The translations under genes and the position numbers were made by a program. A stretch of 64,000 bases of DNA. Source: NAK19 sp034434515 (GTDB lineage: Bacteria; Chloroflexota; Anaerolineae; Anaerolineales; UBA4823). The stretch lies in NCBI GenBank assembly GCA_034434515.1, contig DAOTZA010000054.1, positions 24,017-88,016 of the forward strand, in the 5' to 3' direction. Positions 1-8,276 of this stretch are shown piece after piece (position 1 is the first letter of the stretch; each line of letters begins with the position of its first letter). Below the pieces are notes generated by a model. The model ran no database searches and was not told the origin of the DNA. It worked only from the letters and a program-made list of their open reading frames with translations.

Positions 1-489
1 GCCTTCTTAGTGATTGGCAAAATCCGCCGGCCACATGGGGTGCGCGGAGAAGTGCTGATGGAAATCTACACGGATTTCCCTGAACGGATTCAAGCGGGGG
101 TGGTGGTATATGTTGGAGATCAGGGGCAGCAGCACGAAATTGTGTCGCGGCGAACCCATCGAGATGGGCTATTGATTCGTTTTCAGGGGTATACAACTCC
201 TGAAGAAGCTGGCGAACTGCGCAATCAACTGGTATACGTTCGCGCCGATGATCGGCCGCCATTAGAAGAGGGTGAATACTATCACCATCAGATCCTTGGC
301 ATGATGGTTTATGATGAAGTGCAAGGATTTATCGGCTGGGTCAGAGAAATCCTCAGCACCGGTGCTAATGATGTACTGGTGGTAAAAAATGAGCAAGAGA
401 GGGAACACTTGATTCCCTTTGCCGATGATTGGATCGTAGAAGTGGATGTGGATCAAAAAAAACTCCGCGTGACCATCCTGCAGGGGTGA
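1..489 (+). CDS. rimM: Ribosome maturation factor RimM (5' partial)
   Basis: RimM assists maturation of the 16S rRNA 3' domain and assembly of the 30S head through S19. The reading frame is open from base 1, so the gene begins outside the window. The visible N-terminus has the family signature IGKIRRPHGVRGEV. A RimM N-terminal beta-barrel (to about residue 85) is followed by a PRC-barrel half with GWVREILSTGANDVLVV and IPFADDWI. The GTG at 10 could be read as a start, but A-F-L precedes it in frame and RimM proteins normally carry a few residues before IGK, so I treat it as truncated. dprA follows 4 bases after the stop, suggesting a shared transcript. Confidence 0.93.
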   Translation, partial: AFLVIGKIRRPHGVRGEVLMEIYTDFPERIQAGVVVYVGDQGQQHEIVSRRTHRDGLLIRFQGYTTPEEAGELRNQLVYVRADDRPPLEEGEYYHHQILGMMVYDEVQGFIGWVREILSTGANDVLVVKNEQEREHLIPFADDWIVEVDVDQKKLRVTILQG

Positions 490-493
490 ATTG

Positions 494-1609
494 ATGAGCA
501 ACGAGGGCGAGAAACGCTTTTGGGTAGGGTTTAATTTGGTCAAGGGGATCGGGGCAGTGCGTTTTCGCCGTTTGTTGCAAGAGTTTGAAAGCCTCGAAAA
601 GGCCTGGCATGCTCCTAGCGATACTCTCCGCCGTTTGGGTTTTGGGGAAAAACACCTGGAGAACTATCACCTCATCCGCTCTCAGGTAGACCTCGATCGT
701 TATTGGCAAGCTTTACGCGCCAAAGATATTCAAGTGATCACCTGGATGGATGAAAACTATCCACGTTTGCTCAAAGAGATCGATCAATCCCCGCCGGTTT
801 TGTATGTCCGGGGGGAGCTGAGCGTTTCGGATGAGATTGCGGTGGCTGTGGTTGGAACGCGACGGGTTACTAGGTATGGACGTCAGATTGCCGAGGAGAT
901 CGCTGCCGGCCTGGCACAGAGTGGAGTGACTGTCGTCAGCGGACTGGCGCGTGGGGTGGACATCCTCGCCCATCAAGCCGCTCTGGATGCGGGGGGACGC
1001 ACGATTGCGGTGTTGGGTTGCGGGGTGGATCGAATTTATCCACCAGAACATCGTCGTTATGCCGACCGTATCATCTTACAAGGGGCATTGGTGAGTGATT
1101 ATCCGCCGGGCACTCAACCTGATGCGACCAATTTCCCGCCCCGTAACCGCATTATTTCTGGTCTATCTTTGGCTGTTGTGGTTGTCGAGGCAGGAGAGAA
1201 GAGTGGGGCATTAATTACCGCCAGTTTTGCAGCCGAACAAGGACGGGATGTCTTTGCAGTGCCTGGCAATATCCATGCACCCCAAAGTGTGGGCACCAAT
1301 CGTTTGATCCAAAAAGGTGCCTTTCCCTACATGGGGGTTGCTGATATTTTGGAGACGTTGAATATCCCCGTCAGGTTACAACAGAATTCCGCCAGGCAAA
1401 TTTTGCCAACCGATGGAAATGAAGCGCAATTGTTGCAACATTTATCCGATCAGCCGCTGCATGTGGATGAACTATCGCGGCTATGCCAGATGCCGGTTGC
1501 CCAGGTGAGTTCGACTTTAGCGATTATGGAATTGAAGGGGTTAGCCAAGTCGGTGGGAGGCATGAGCTATATCGTTGCCCGAGAACAAAACGAACGATAC
1601 ACGGTTTAA
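494..1609 (+). CDS. dprA: DNA-processing protein DprA (Smf)
   Basis: DprA binds incoming single-stranded DNA during natural transformation and loads RecA. The 371-aa protein has an N-terminal HhH/SAM-like region (about 1-70) and the Rossmann-like DprA core with VAVVGTRRVTRYGRQIA, VSGLARGVD and LGCGVDRIYPPEH. The family-typical NFPPRNRIISGLS and GALITASFAAEQGRDVFAVPG follow. A C-terminal winged helix (about 300-365) resembles the DprA_WH domain. I chose ATG 494; the TTG just before it (491) gives no advantage. Only 4 bases separate it from rimM. It could also protect or process DNA in a non-competent cell. Confidence 0.95.
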   Translation: MSNEGEKRFWVGFNLVKGIGAVRFRRLLQEFESLEKAWHAPSDTLRRLGFGEKHLENYHLIRSQVDLDRYWQALRAKDIQVITWMDENYPRLLKEIDQSPPVLYVRGELSVSDEIAVAVVGTRRVTRYGRQIAEEIAAGLAQSGVTVVSGLARGVDILAHQAALDAGGRTIAVLGCGVDRIYPPEHRRYADRIILQGALVSDYPPGTQPDATNFPPRNRIISGLSLAVVVVEAGEKSGALITASFAAEQGRDVFAVPGNIHAPQSVGTNRLIQKGAFPYMGVADILETLNIPVRLQQNSARQILPTDGNEAQLLQHLSDQPLHVDELSRLCQMPVAQVSSTLAIMELKGLAKSVGGMSYIVAREQNERYTV

Positions 1610-1643
1610 AGTATACAATAGAAACAGAAAGGAGGCAACGGTC

Positions 1644-2732
1644 ATGAGTGGTTCGTATTATGCAGTCATTATGGCAGGGGGCGGTGGAACGCGCCTTTGG
1701 CCGCTCTCTCGGAAGACGAGACCCAAACAGATGTTACGCATCATTGAACAACGCAGCCTGTTCCAAATGGCAGTTGATCGACTGGACGGTTTATTCGACT
1801 CGCAACATATTCTGGTCGTAACCGTACCGGAACAGTTCCGAGAGCTTCGTAAACAATGCCCTCAGATCCCAGAAGAAAATTATCTCCTTGAGCCGATGCC
1901 GCGTGGCACAGCAGCAGTGGTGGGGCTGGCGGCTGTGCATCTTGCACGGTTGGATAAAAACGCTGTGATGGCTGTCCTGACCGCCGATCATTACATCGGC
2001 AATCAGGAGTGGTTCCGTAGGTTATTGCAAGTAGCCGAGATCGTTGCTCGCCAGGATTACTTGGTCACTATCGGCATCAACCCTACCTTTGCCGCAACCG
2101 GCTATGGTTATATTCAACAGGGGAAAATCCAGGGCACCTATCAGGGAGTCGCCGTCTATCATGTCGTGCGCTTCAAAGAAAAACCGGATGAATTTCAAGC
2201 CCAGGTGATGTTGGCCAGAGGCGATCACACCTGGAATTCGGGGATGTTCATCTGGAAAGTCGAACGCATCCGGCAAGAAATTGCGCGACAAATGCCACAA
2301 TTGGAGGCGGCTTTGCAAGAGGTTGAATCGCACTGGGGAAAGCCAAGCTACAGCGAGGTGTTACAAAACGCATGGCAAGCGCTGATTCCGGAAACAATTG
2401 ACTATGGCATTATGGAAGGCGCTAAGGATGTGGTAGTAATTCCGGCTGGTGCGCTCAAGTGGAGCGATGTGGGTAGTTGGGATTCGTTATTTGATGTCTT
2501 GCCGGCCGATTCACATGGCAATATCGTCATGGGAGGGCGACATTTTGGTTTAGACACTCGCCAATCGTTGGTTTATGTTAGCGAAGAACACCGCTTGATT
2601 GTCACTATTGGTGTTCGCGATTTGGTGGTCGTGGACACCGGGGATGTTTTACTCATTGTGCGCAAAGACGAGGCCCAAAAAGTGCGTCAAGTGGTGGAAA
2701 TCCTCAAAGAAAGTGGTGAAGATTACGTATAA
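1644..2732 (+). CDS. manC: Mannose-1-phosphate guanylyltransferase
   Basis: The enzyme makes GDP-mannose from mannose-1-phosphate and GTP for glycan synthesis in the cytoplasm. The 362-aa protein carries the nucleotidyltransferase signature MAGGGGTRLWPLSRKTRPKQ at the N-terminus, then LLEPMPRGTAAVVGLA, TADHYI, the sugar-binding FKEKPDE and WNSGMFIWK, and a left-handed beta-helix-like C-terminus with VPAGALKWSDVGSW-type residues. It lacks the C-terminal isomerase (cupin) domain of bifunctional PMI-GMP enzymes, so it is monofunctional. ATG 1644 is preceded by AAAGGAGG (1627-1634); an upstream start at 1575 would overlap dprA and lacks such a site. topA starts 17 bases downstream. Confidence 0.93.
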   Translation: MSGSYYAVIMAGGGGTRLWPLSRKTRPKQMLRIIEQRSLFQMAVDRLDGLFDSQHILVVTVPEQFRELRKQCPQIPEENYLLEPMPRGTAAVVGLAAVHLARLDKNAVMAVLTADHYIGNQEWFRRLLQVAEIVARQDYLVTIGINPTFAATGYGYIQQGKIQGTYQGVAVYHVVRFKEKPDEFQAQVMLARGDHTWNSGMFIWKVERIRQEIARQMPQLEAALQEVESHWGKPSYSEVLQNAWQALIPETIDYGIMEGAKDVVVIPAGALKWSDVGSWDSLFDVLPADSHGNIVMGGRHFGLDTRQSLVYVSEEHRLIVTIGVRDLVVVDTGDVLLIVRKDEAQKVRQVVEILKESGEDYV

Positions 2733-2749
2733 CGATTTTGGAGGTTATC

Positions 2750-5074
2750 TTGGAAACATTGGAAGCCTATTGTGTCAAATGTAAACAAAAGCGGCCGATC
2801 ACGGAGCCACAAGCTGTCTATACAAGTAATGGCACCCCGGCGACCGAAGGCAAATGCACCGTATGTGGAAGCAAACTTTTTCGCATGGGTAAGACAGAAG
2901 CCCATGCCTCCCTCTCGGATAGCGAATTAGACAAGCTCAAACCTCATCGCTCGGGGAAGCTGGTGATTGTCGAATCGCCGGCAAAAGCCCGCACTGTGGG
3001 GCGCTTTTTGGGCAAAGGTTATACCGTTAAGGCGTCCGTGGGCCATGTGCGCGATCTGTTGCGATCGCAATTATCGGTTGACGTAGAGAATGATTTTACG
3101 CCGAAATACCGTGTCCCTAATGAGAAGAAAACTGTTGTCAAAGAGATTAAAAATCTGGCGAAATCAGCCGCAGAGGTCTATCTGGCAACCGATCCCGACC
3201 GCGAAGGGGAGGCAATTGCCTGGCACCTTATGGAAGCAGCCTCCATCAATCCGAAAATTGCTCGCCGGGTGGTCTTCCATGAGATCACCGAACCGGCCGT
3301 GGCAGAAGCCTTTGCCCATCCGCGTTCGATTAATCAAGATTTGGTGGATGCCCAACAAGCCCGCCGCGTGTTGGATCGTCTGGTAGGATATAACTTAAGC
3401 CCGCTCCTGTGGCGCAAGGTGCGCAGCCGTTTATCGGCGGGTCGCGTTCAATCAGTTGCCTTGCGCATGATTGTGGAGCGCGAACGCGAGATTCAGGCTT
3501 TTGTGCCGGTTGAATACTGGTCAATTGCGGCTGAATTTTTGCCGCAGGGCTTGAAAGAAACTTTCATTGCCAAACTGGTGCGCCTGGATGGCGAAGAACC
3601 TACGTTAGGAAATGAAGAGCAGGTCAAGCCGATTCTGGAGGATATGGAGCGGGCGCGCTATGAAATTTCGCAAATCAAACAAGGCGAACGACGCCGCAAC
3701 CCTTCGCCTCCGTTTATCACGAGCACTCTACAACAAGATGCTTCGCGCCGCTTGGGCTTTACCGCCAAGCGCACGATGGCTCTGGCGCAACAATTGTATG
3801 AAGGTATCGATGTTGGTACCGGAGGGTCGGTGGGGTTGATTACTTACATGCGTACCGATTCCACCAATATCTCCGAACTGGCTCAGGCTGAAGCCCGTCA
3901 ATATATCTCGCAGCGCTATGGAGACGGTTTCCTGCCGGACAAGCCACCTAGCTATAAGACAAAAACACTTGGCGCACAGGAAGCCCATGAAGCGATCCGC
4001 CCAACATCGGTTTTCCGTACTCCGGAATCGGTCAAACAATTCCTCAATCGCGATCAATATCGCTTATATCAATTGATCTGGCAACGTTTTGTGGCTTCAC
4101 AAATGACTGCTGCCATCTATGATACGATAACTGTTGAAGTGAGTGGCAAAGGGAATGCCCACGAATATCTATTGCGTGCTTCTGGTTCGAGTGTCCGCTT
4201 CTTGGGCTATATGGCAGCTTATGAGGAAGCGAAAGACGAAGATAGCGCGCCTGAGGAGGAAGAAGGTGGTCGCATTCCAAGTGGATTAACCCAGGGGCAG
4301 ATTTTGCAACTGGTCAAACTAATCCCTGAACAGCATTTTACCCAGCCTCCTCCGCGTTACACGGAAGCTACGCTCGTGAGAGCCTTAGAAGAATACGGAA
4401 TTGGACGGCCCTCCACCTATGCTCCGATCCTTTCCACCATTCAACAGCGCGGTTATGTAGTTCGGGATAACAAACGGCTGATACCGACTGAGACTGGCAT
4501 TCTGGTCAATGATCTGATTACGCAACATTTTCCGGAAATCGTCGACTATGGCTTCACAGCCCACATGGAAGAAGACCTGGATCGCATTGCAGCCGGACAA
4601 GAAAAATGGGTTGAGGTGATTCGTGAGTTTTACACACCTTTTGCCCAATTGGTGGCTAATGCCGAGAAAGCCATTCCGGAAATGAAAGCCGATTTGGAGC
4701 CGATCGGTAGGAAATGCCCCGAGTGCGGCAAAGAGCTGGTGATCCGCTATGGGCGTTTTGGGAAGTTTATCTCTTGTAGCGGCTTTCCGGAATGTCGTTA
4801 TACCGAAGCCTGGTTAGAGAAGATTGGGGTGCGCTGTCCTAAGTGTCAAGGCGAACTGGTTGAAAGAAAAACTCGCCGCAACCGTGTCTTTTATGGCTGT
4901 GCGAACTATCCACAATGTGATTTCACCTCCTGGAAGAAACCCATCCCTGCCCCTTGCCCTGAGTGCGGAGGACTGCTGGTGATCGCCGATAAGAACTACG
5001 CCCAATGCTTGAACTGCGAAGAGCGTTTTCCGCTTGAGGAAGTCGTTCAGGATGAAATGGCATCGACGGCATGA
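2750..5074 (+). CDS. topA: DNA topoisomerase I with N-terminal DUF5679 zinc ribbon
   Basis: Type IA topoisomerase that relaxes negative supercoils. Residues 1-45 form a zinc ribbon with YCVKCKQKRPI ... CTVCGSKLFRMG, the DUF5679 pattern. The TOPRIM domain follows (VIVESPAKARTVGRFLG, then DPDREGEAIAWHL), then the catalytic core with the active-site tyrosine in ITYMRTDSTNIS, and three C-terminal zinc-finger units (CPECGKELV, CPKCQGELV, CPECGGLLV and their partner cysteines). I chose TTG 2750 because GGAGG (2740-2744) sits 5 bases before it; TTG 2738 overlaps that site. It lies 17 bases after manC, so is probably co-transcribed with it. Confidence 0.95.
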   Translation: METLEAYCVKCKQKRPITEPQAVYTSNGTPATEGKCTVCGSKLFRMGKTEAHASLSDSELDKLKPHRSGKLVIVESPAKARTVGRFLGKGYTVKASVGHVRDLLRSQLSVDVENDFTPKYRVPNEKKTVVKEIKNLAKSAAEVYLATDPDREGEAIAWHLMEAASINPKIARRVVFHEITEPAVAEAFAHPRSINQDLVDAQQARRVLDRLVGYNLSPLLWRKVRSRLSAGRVQSVALRMIVEREREIQAFVPVEYWSIAAEFLPQGLKETFIAKLVRLDGEEPTLGNEEQVKPILEDMERARYEISQIKQGERRRNPSPPFITSTLQQDASRRLGFTAKRTMALAQQLYEGIDVGTGGSVGLITYMRTDSTNISELAQAEARQYISQRYGDGFLPDKPPSYKTKTLGAQEAHEAIRPTSVFRTPESVKQFLNRDQYRLYQLIWQRFVASQMTAAIYDTITVEVSGKGNAHEYLLRASGSSVRFLGYMAAYEEAKDEDSAPEEEEGGRIPSGLTQGQILQLVKLIPEQHFTQPPPRYTEATLVRALEEYGIGRPSTYAPILSTIQQRGYVVRDNKRLIPTETGILVNDLITQHFPEIVDYGFTAHMEEDLDRIAAGQEKWVEVIREFYTPFAQLVANAEKAIPEMKADLEPIGRKCPECGKELVIRYGRFGKFISCSGFPECRYTEAWLEKIGVRCPKCQGELVERKTRRNRVFYGCANYPQCDFTSWKKPIPAPCPECGGLLVIADKNYAQCLNCEERFPLEEVVQDEMASTA

Positions 5075-5105
5075 CTCTTGCAACAATAAATTTTGAAAGA
5101 TTGTA

Positions 5106-5134
5106 TTGCAGTTTCAATCGCTTTCGTCTACAAT
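5106..5134 (+). promoter_or_regulatory. Sigma-70-type promoter
   Basis: TTGCAG (5106-5111) and TACAAT (5129-5134) are separated by exactly 17 bases in the gap between topA and the next gene. This would drive the two-TM protein at 5220 with a leader of about 80 nt. Prediction from sequence only. Confidence 0.6.
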
Positions 5135-5219
5135 ACAAGCAGAAAAACATCCCAGAAGAGATGAAACTGCAACTGAAACAATAATGCTTGGCAAAAGCTG
5201 TGGAAATGGAGAGTGAGGC

Positions 5220-6260
5220 ATGGAGATGATCCGCGAATATTTGAAAAAGACCCAGGTGTTGGTAGGGATTGGGTTTGTGGTGGGCTTGATCCTTGGTTGG
5301 TTTGTGATAGGTTGGGGGATCTGGCCGGTAAAATGGACGGATGCAGCCCCTGAACATCTCCGCCATGATTTAAAGCTGGAATACCTCAGCATGGCGGTCG
5401 ATTCGTACCTATTGAACCAGGATGCCGAACTAGCAAAGAAACGGTTTGCCGAGTTCGGCAAGGAAGGTGAAGACCTGCTCAAAGAAATCGAACAACAAAA
5501 ACCCCAGCAAGCAGCAAATATCGCTGCTTTTCGGTTGGCTGTGAGTGGTGAAGCCACGCTCCCAATTCCGACCCAAGCGGCGGGGGGAGAAATCATCCCT
5601 ACCGAAGAATCTGAACCCTCAGCCAGACCGGGCACATCGATTCTGCGAAGTATTGTGATTGTATTCTGTGTCGCTTTCGTCATTATCTTGCTTGGCGTAG
5701 CCGTTTTTGTCTTCCTGCGGAGCCGGAAACCGGCTGCACGAACTCCTGCTCAAGCATCCTATCCACAGCCGTTAGCGCCAGAGGTCGAAGAGGGGTGGCA
5801 AGCTATCCCTCAGGCTGGTCTCAGCCAGGAACCACCAATGATGCAATTTATGGCATCGTATAAGTACGGAGATGATTTGTTCGATGACTCGTTCAGCATC
5901 GACTCGCAAAGCGGTGAATTTCTCGGTGAATGTGGGGTGAACATCTCGGAAACCATTGGCATCGGAGAACCGAAGAAGGTCACCGCTTTTGAAGTTTGGT
6001 TGTTTGATAAGAACGATATCCAGACGATAACCAAGGTCTTGATGAGTGAACATGCCTATAACGACGAAGCGACTTATCAACGGTTAGCTGCTAAAGGCGA
6101 ACCGGTGCTGGTACAACCCGGGATGGAAACCATCTTGGAAACCCAATCGTTGCAATTGGTTGTGCGGGTTGTAGATATGGCTTATGGCGATGGCGCAATG
6201 CCCTCGAACAGTTATTTCGAGCAACTGATTCTGGAATTAGCCGTGTGGTCTAAGATTTAA
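5220..6260 (+). CDS. Uncharacterised two-TM protein
   Basis: I do not recognise a named family with certainty. The 346-aa protein has an N-terminal TM helix (about 13-35, VGIGFVVGLILGWFVIGWGI), an extracytoplasmic helical segment of about 100 residues (KLEYLSMAVDSYLLNQDAEL, then an E/Q-rich helix), and a second TM helix (about 143-168, VIVFCVAFVIILLGVAVFVFL). A cytoplasmic alpha/beta region of about 175 residues follows, with DSFSIDSQSGEFLGECG and an AFEVWLFDKNDI segment. The start has GGAG 8 bases upstream. It is monocistronic, between its own promoter and the terminator near 6500. A membrane scaffold or assembly role is only a guess. Confidence 0.75.
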   Translation: MEMIREYLKKTQVLVGIGFVVGLILGWFVIGWGIWPVKWTDAAPEHLRHDLKLEYLSMAVDSYLLNQDAELAKKRFAEFGKEGEDLLKEIEQQKPQQAANIAAFRLAVSGEATLPIPTQAAGGEIIPTEESEPSARPGTSILRSIVIVFCVAFVIILLGVAVFVFLRSRKPAARTPAQASYPQPLAPEVEEGWQAIPQAGLSQEPPMMQFMASYKYGDDLFDDSFSIDSQSGEFLGECGVNISETIGIGEPKKVTAFEVWLFDKNDIQTITKVLMSEHAYNDEATYQRLAAKGEPVLVQPGMETILETQSLQLVVRVVDMAYGDGAMPSNSYFEQLILELAVWSKI

Positions 6261-6272
6261 AAATCGAAACAG

Positions 6273-6412
6273 CCTACCATCACAAGTCGTGTTGATAATT
6301 TGCTGAGAAAACCGTCCACAAATTGATCACGAATAAACGAATAACAGTGCTATTCGTGTATTCGGGAAAACTTCGTGGACATTCTGCCCTGCTAAATAGT
6401 GCCTATGGTAGG
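6273..6412. repeat. 140-bp imperfect palindrome (MITE-like)
   Basis: Terminal CCTACCAT (6273-6280) and ATGGTAGG (6405-6412) are exact inverse complements. GTCCAC (6314-6319) pairs with GTGGAC (6375-6380). The centre is a 14-bp stem with one mismatch (6330-6343 against 6351-6364) around the loop ACAGTGC. The element starts 12 bases after the stop of the preceding gene and has no coding capacity. It could be a miniature inverted-repeat element or a large cruciform-forming extragenic palindrome. Confidence 0.6.
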
Positions 6413-6479
6413 TAATTACAGACAATCTTGTATTTAGCATTTTTGCCAATCGACTGATTAAGTGTTTAAAATCTGATTC

Positions 6480-6514
6480 GTCCCCGTTTGTTTTTTTCCA
6501 GCGGGGACTTTTTT
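6480..6514 (+). terminator. Rho-independent terminator
   Basis: GTCCCCG (6480-6486) pairs with CGGGGAC (6502-6508), followed directly by six T (6509-6514). It most likely ends the transcript of the two-TM gene, and insulates the RRM gene downstream. Confidence 0.75.
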
Positions 6515-6611
6515 GGAAGACTCTCAAGAAAGAAACGTCAACCCTGAAGGGATGACTTTGTGTGTATAAAGGATAGAGGCTCTATGAAAAAACAGAAAAT
6601 AAAAGAAAACC

Positions 6612-6649
6612 TTGACAATTTATCCATTTTGTCAATTATCTGGTATAAT
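6612..6649 (+). promoter_or_regulatory. Extended -10 promoter with overlapping inverted repeat
   Basis: TGGTATAAT (6641-6649) is a perfect extended -10 element. No good -35 lies 17 bases upstream. Just upstream, TTGACAA (6612-6618) and TTGTCAA (6629-6635) form a perfect 7-bp inverted repeat with a 10-base spacer, placed where a regulator would cover the -35 region. I infer a regulated promoter for the RRM protein. Confidence 0.6.
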
Positions 6650-6656
6650 ACAAGCA

Positions 6657-6794
6657 CTTAAGTTGCCAGCCAGCCTAAGCACTTTTTCGGCATGTGACCA
6701 TGCCAGGGTGGTTATTTGAACTGCGAGGTTCCCTTGCCCCATGTGTGACGAGCAGCAGGCCGGTATCAAAGAGTATATTTTGAATGGAGAAAAA
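6657..6794 (+). promoter_or_regulatory. Long structured 5' leader of the RRM gene
   Basis: About 138 nt separate the predicted transcription start from the RRM start codon. The leader contains the hairpin GGCATG-TGAC-CATGCC (6689-6704) and a weaker GAAC...GTTC stem (6718-6731). An in-frame ATG at 6741 would add 18 residues unlike the family. Cold-inducible RRM genes of cyanobacteria also have long leaders, so post-transcriptional control is plausible, but I recognise no named riboregulator here. Confidence 0.4.
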
Positions 6795-7133
6795 ATGGAA
6801 CCAAAACTGTATGTAGGCAATTTGTCATATTCGGTCACCGAAGAGGAACTGCGAGAGTATTTTGCTCAAGCAGGGACAGTTAAGTCTGTGGCGCTAATCC
6901 GAGACCGAGACACCGGCCGCTCCAAAGGCTTTGCCTTTGTGGAGTATGAAACTGATGAAGAGGCGCAAAAAGCCATTGGCATGTTCAACGGCACTGAATT
7001 GCATGAACGCACGTTGACCGTCAACCAGGCTCGGCCGCGTGAAGAGCGACCTTTTGGGGGTGGCTATCGACGAGATGCGGGTGGCGGAGCGCGCAACCAA
7101 CGTAGCGGTGGGCGACGCCGCTCCAACTGGTAA
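6795..7133 (+). CDS. Single-RRM RNA-binding protein
   Basis: The 112-aa protein has one RNA recognition motif, with RNP2 as LYVGNLSY (about 4-11) and RNP1 as KGFAFVEYE (about 44-52). A short Gly/Arg-rich tail follows (GGGYRRDAGGGARNQRSGGR). This matches the cyanobacterial/Chloroflexi Rbp type, which binds RNA in the cytoplasm and is often cold-responsive. I chose ATG 6795, preceded by TGGAGA (6785-6790), because the protein then begins MEPKLYVGNLSY as in the family; the frame is open up to an ATG at 6741. It has its own promoter and terminator. Confidence 0.92.
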   Translation: MEPKLYVGNLSYSVTEEELREYFAQAGTVKSVALIRDRDTGRSKGFAFVEYETDEEAQKAIGMFNGTELHERTLTVNQARPREERPFGGGYRRDAGGGARNQRSGGRRRSNW

Positions 7134-7158
7134 AATCAATCGAATAGGCGATAAATCG

Positions 7159-7189
7159 ATCAGGGCGTGAGCAACGCCCTGATTTTTTT
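7159..7189 (+). terminator. Rho-independent terminator
   Basis: ATCAGGGCGT (7159-7168) pairs perfectly with ACGCCCTGAT (7174-7183) around a 5-base loop, followed by a run of T (7183-7189). It terminates the RRM transcript. Confidence 0.9.
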
Positions 7190-7246
7190 GCTCCCTTTAC
7201 CCGTCTCAAGCCATTCAAATCAATTTGTGTGTTAAAATTCGCAAAG

Positions 7247-7312
7247 CCCGAAAGCGTGGGTTACTGGTAAGAAAATGCGGAAGCCGCGGTGGGCGGCATC
7301 AGCCCCTCAAAT
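7247..7312. repeat. Diverged CGGAAGC-type repeat units
   Basis: Two degenerate units (CCGAAAGCGTGGG at about 7248 and TGCGGAAGCCGCGG at about 7276, ending CCCCTCAAA) resemble the 29-nt repeat seen at 11067 and 26655. They occupy the stretch just before the transporter gene and would encode its first residues if ATG 7275 were the start. Confidence 0.4.
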
Positions 7313-7334
7313 CGAACTTGTTATTATCTTGCTG

Positions 7335-8255
7335 ATGAATATCGTCTCAGGTACGAACCCTAAAGTTAACTCTTTTCCACGCACCCGGCTGGAGGCTGAT
7401 CTGATTCTGCTGCTGGTGGCTGCCCTGTGGGGGAGTGCATTTGCTGCTCAGCGGGCAGCCGCGGCACAGGGAGAGGTTCTGTTTTTCAATGGCGTTCGCT
7501 ACCTCTTGGGGGCGAGTCTGATCTTACCGATCCTTGTGAGGCAGCGGCTGAACTTGAGCAAGTTACCACTCAAAGCCTGGTTGGGAGGGGGGCTGGCTGG
7601 ATTGGCAATGTTCCTTGCGGTTGCTTTCCAACAGTTTGGGCTTCAATTTACTACGGCTGCCAATGCAGGTTTCATTACCGGCTTATATGTCATGATTGTT
7701 CCGTTTCTTTTGGCGATTTTTTACCGTCAGCCGCCGCGGGTCATAATTTGGATTTCTTCTCTGATGGCAACCTTTGGGATGTTTCTACTTAGCACAGAGG
7801 GAAGTCTCTCAATATCATTGGGGGATCGTTGGGTACTTTTAGGAGCGTTGATGTGGGCTATTCATGTGTTAATCATCGATCGAATCACACATCAATTGGC
7901 CTTGCCCTTCTTAGCAGTTACCCAGGCAAGCGTATGTGGAGGATTAAGTTTGTTGAGCGGCATTTGGTTCGAAGGGGCTACTTTGAGCAATTTGAATGAC
8001 ATCTGGTGGGCGGTCATTTGGACAGCGGTAGCTTCGATTGCGTTGGGGTTTAGTCTCCAACCGCTTGGGCAACGGGTTGCTCCGCCTGCCGATGCTGCCA
8101 TTTTACTCTCGATGGAATCGGTCTTTGCAGCATTGTTCGGCTGGATAATTTTAAGAGAAGGTTTGACCCCAATTCAGCTTACGGGGTGCGTTTTGATGTT
8201 TTTAGCGGTTGTCTTGGCGCAGATAAGTTTTCAGCCCAAAGCGGCTGTAAATTAA
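7335..8255 (+). CDS. EamA/DMT-superfamily transporter
   Basis: A 306-aa protein with ten predicted TM helices in two EamA repeats; the family exports amino acids, metabolites or drugs. The first helix carries LLLVAALWGSAFAAQRAAA and the second repeat begins WVLLGALMWAIHVLIIDRI. The C-terminal half ends with PPADAAILLSMESVFAALFG, typical of EamA domains. Substrate unknown. ATG 7275 would add 20 residues derived from repeat sequence, so I prefer ATG 7335; neither has a good ribosome-binding site. An extended -10 (TGT-TAAAAT, 7230-7238) lies upstream. Confidence 0.88.
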   Translation: MNIVSGTNPKVNSFPRTRLEADLILLLVAALWGSAFAAQRAAAAQGEVLFFNGVRYLLGASLILPILVRQRLNLSKLPLKAWLGGGLAGLAMFLAVAFQQFGLQFTTAANAGFITGLYVMIVPFLLAIFYRQPPRVIIWISSLMATFGMFLLSTEGSLSISLGDRWVLLGALMWAIHVLIIDRITHQLALPFLAVTQASVCGGLSLLSGIWFEGATLSNLNDIWWAVIWTAVASIALGFSLQPLGQRVAPPADAAILLSMESVFAALFGWIILREGLTPIQLTGCVLMFLAVVLAQISFQPKAAVN

Positions 8256-8276
8256 GTCCAAATCCAGGAGGATCGA

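Noticed and set aside
262..709. Minus-strand reading frames over rimM/dprA
   Set aside because: They lie opposite well-supported conserved genes and show no family motifs.
1575..1643. N-terminal extension of ManC
   Set aside because: It overlaps dprA and a strong AAAGGAGG site supports ATG 1644.
6741..6794. 18-residue N-terminal extension of the RRM protein
   Set aside because: It is unlike RRM proteins, and TGGAGA precedes ATG 6795.
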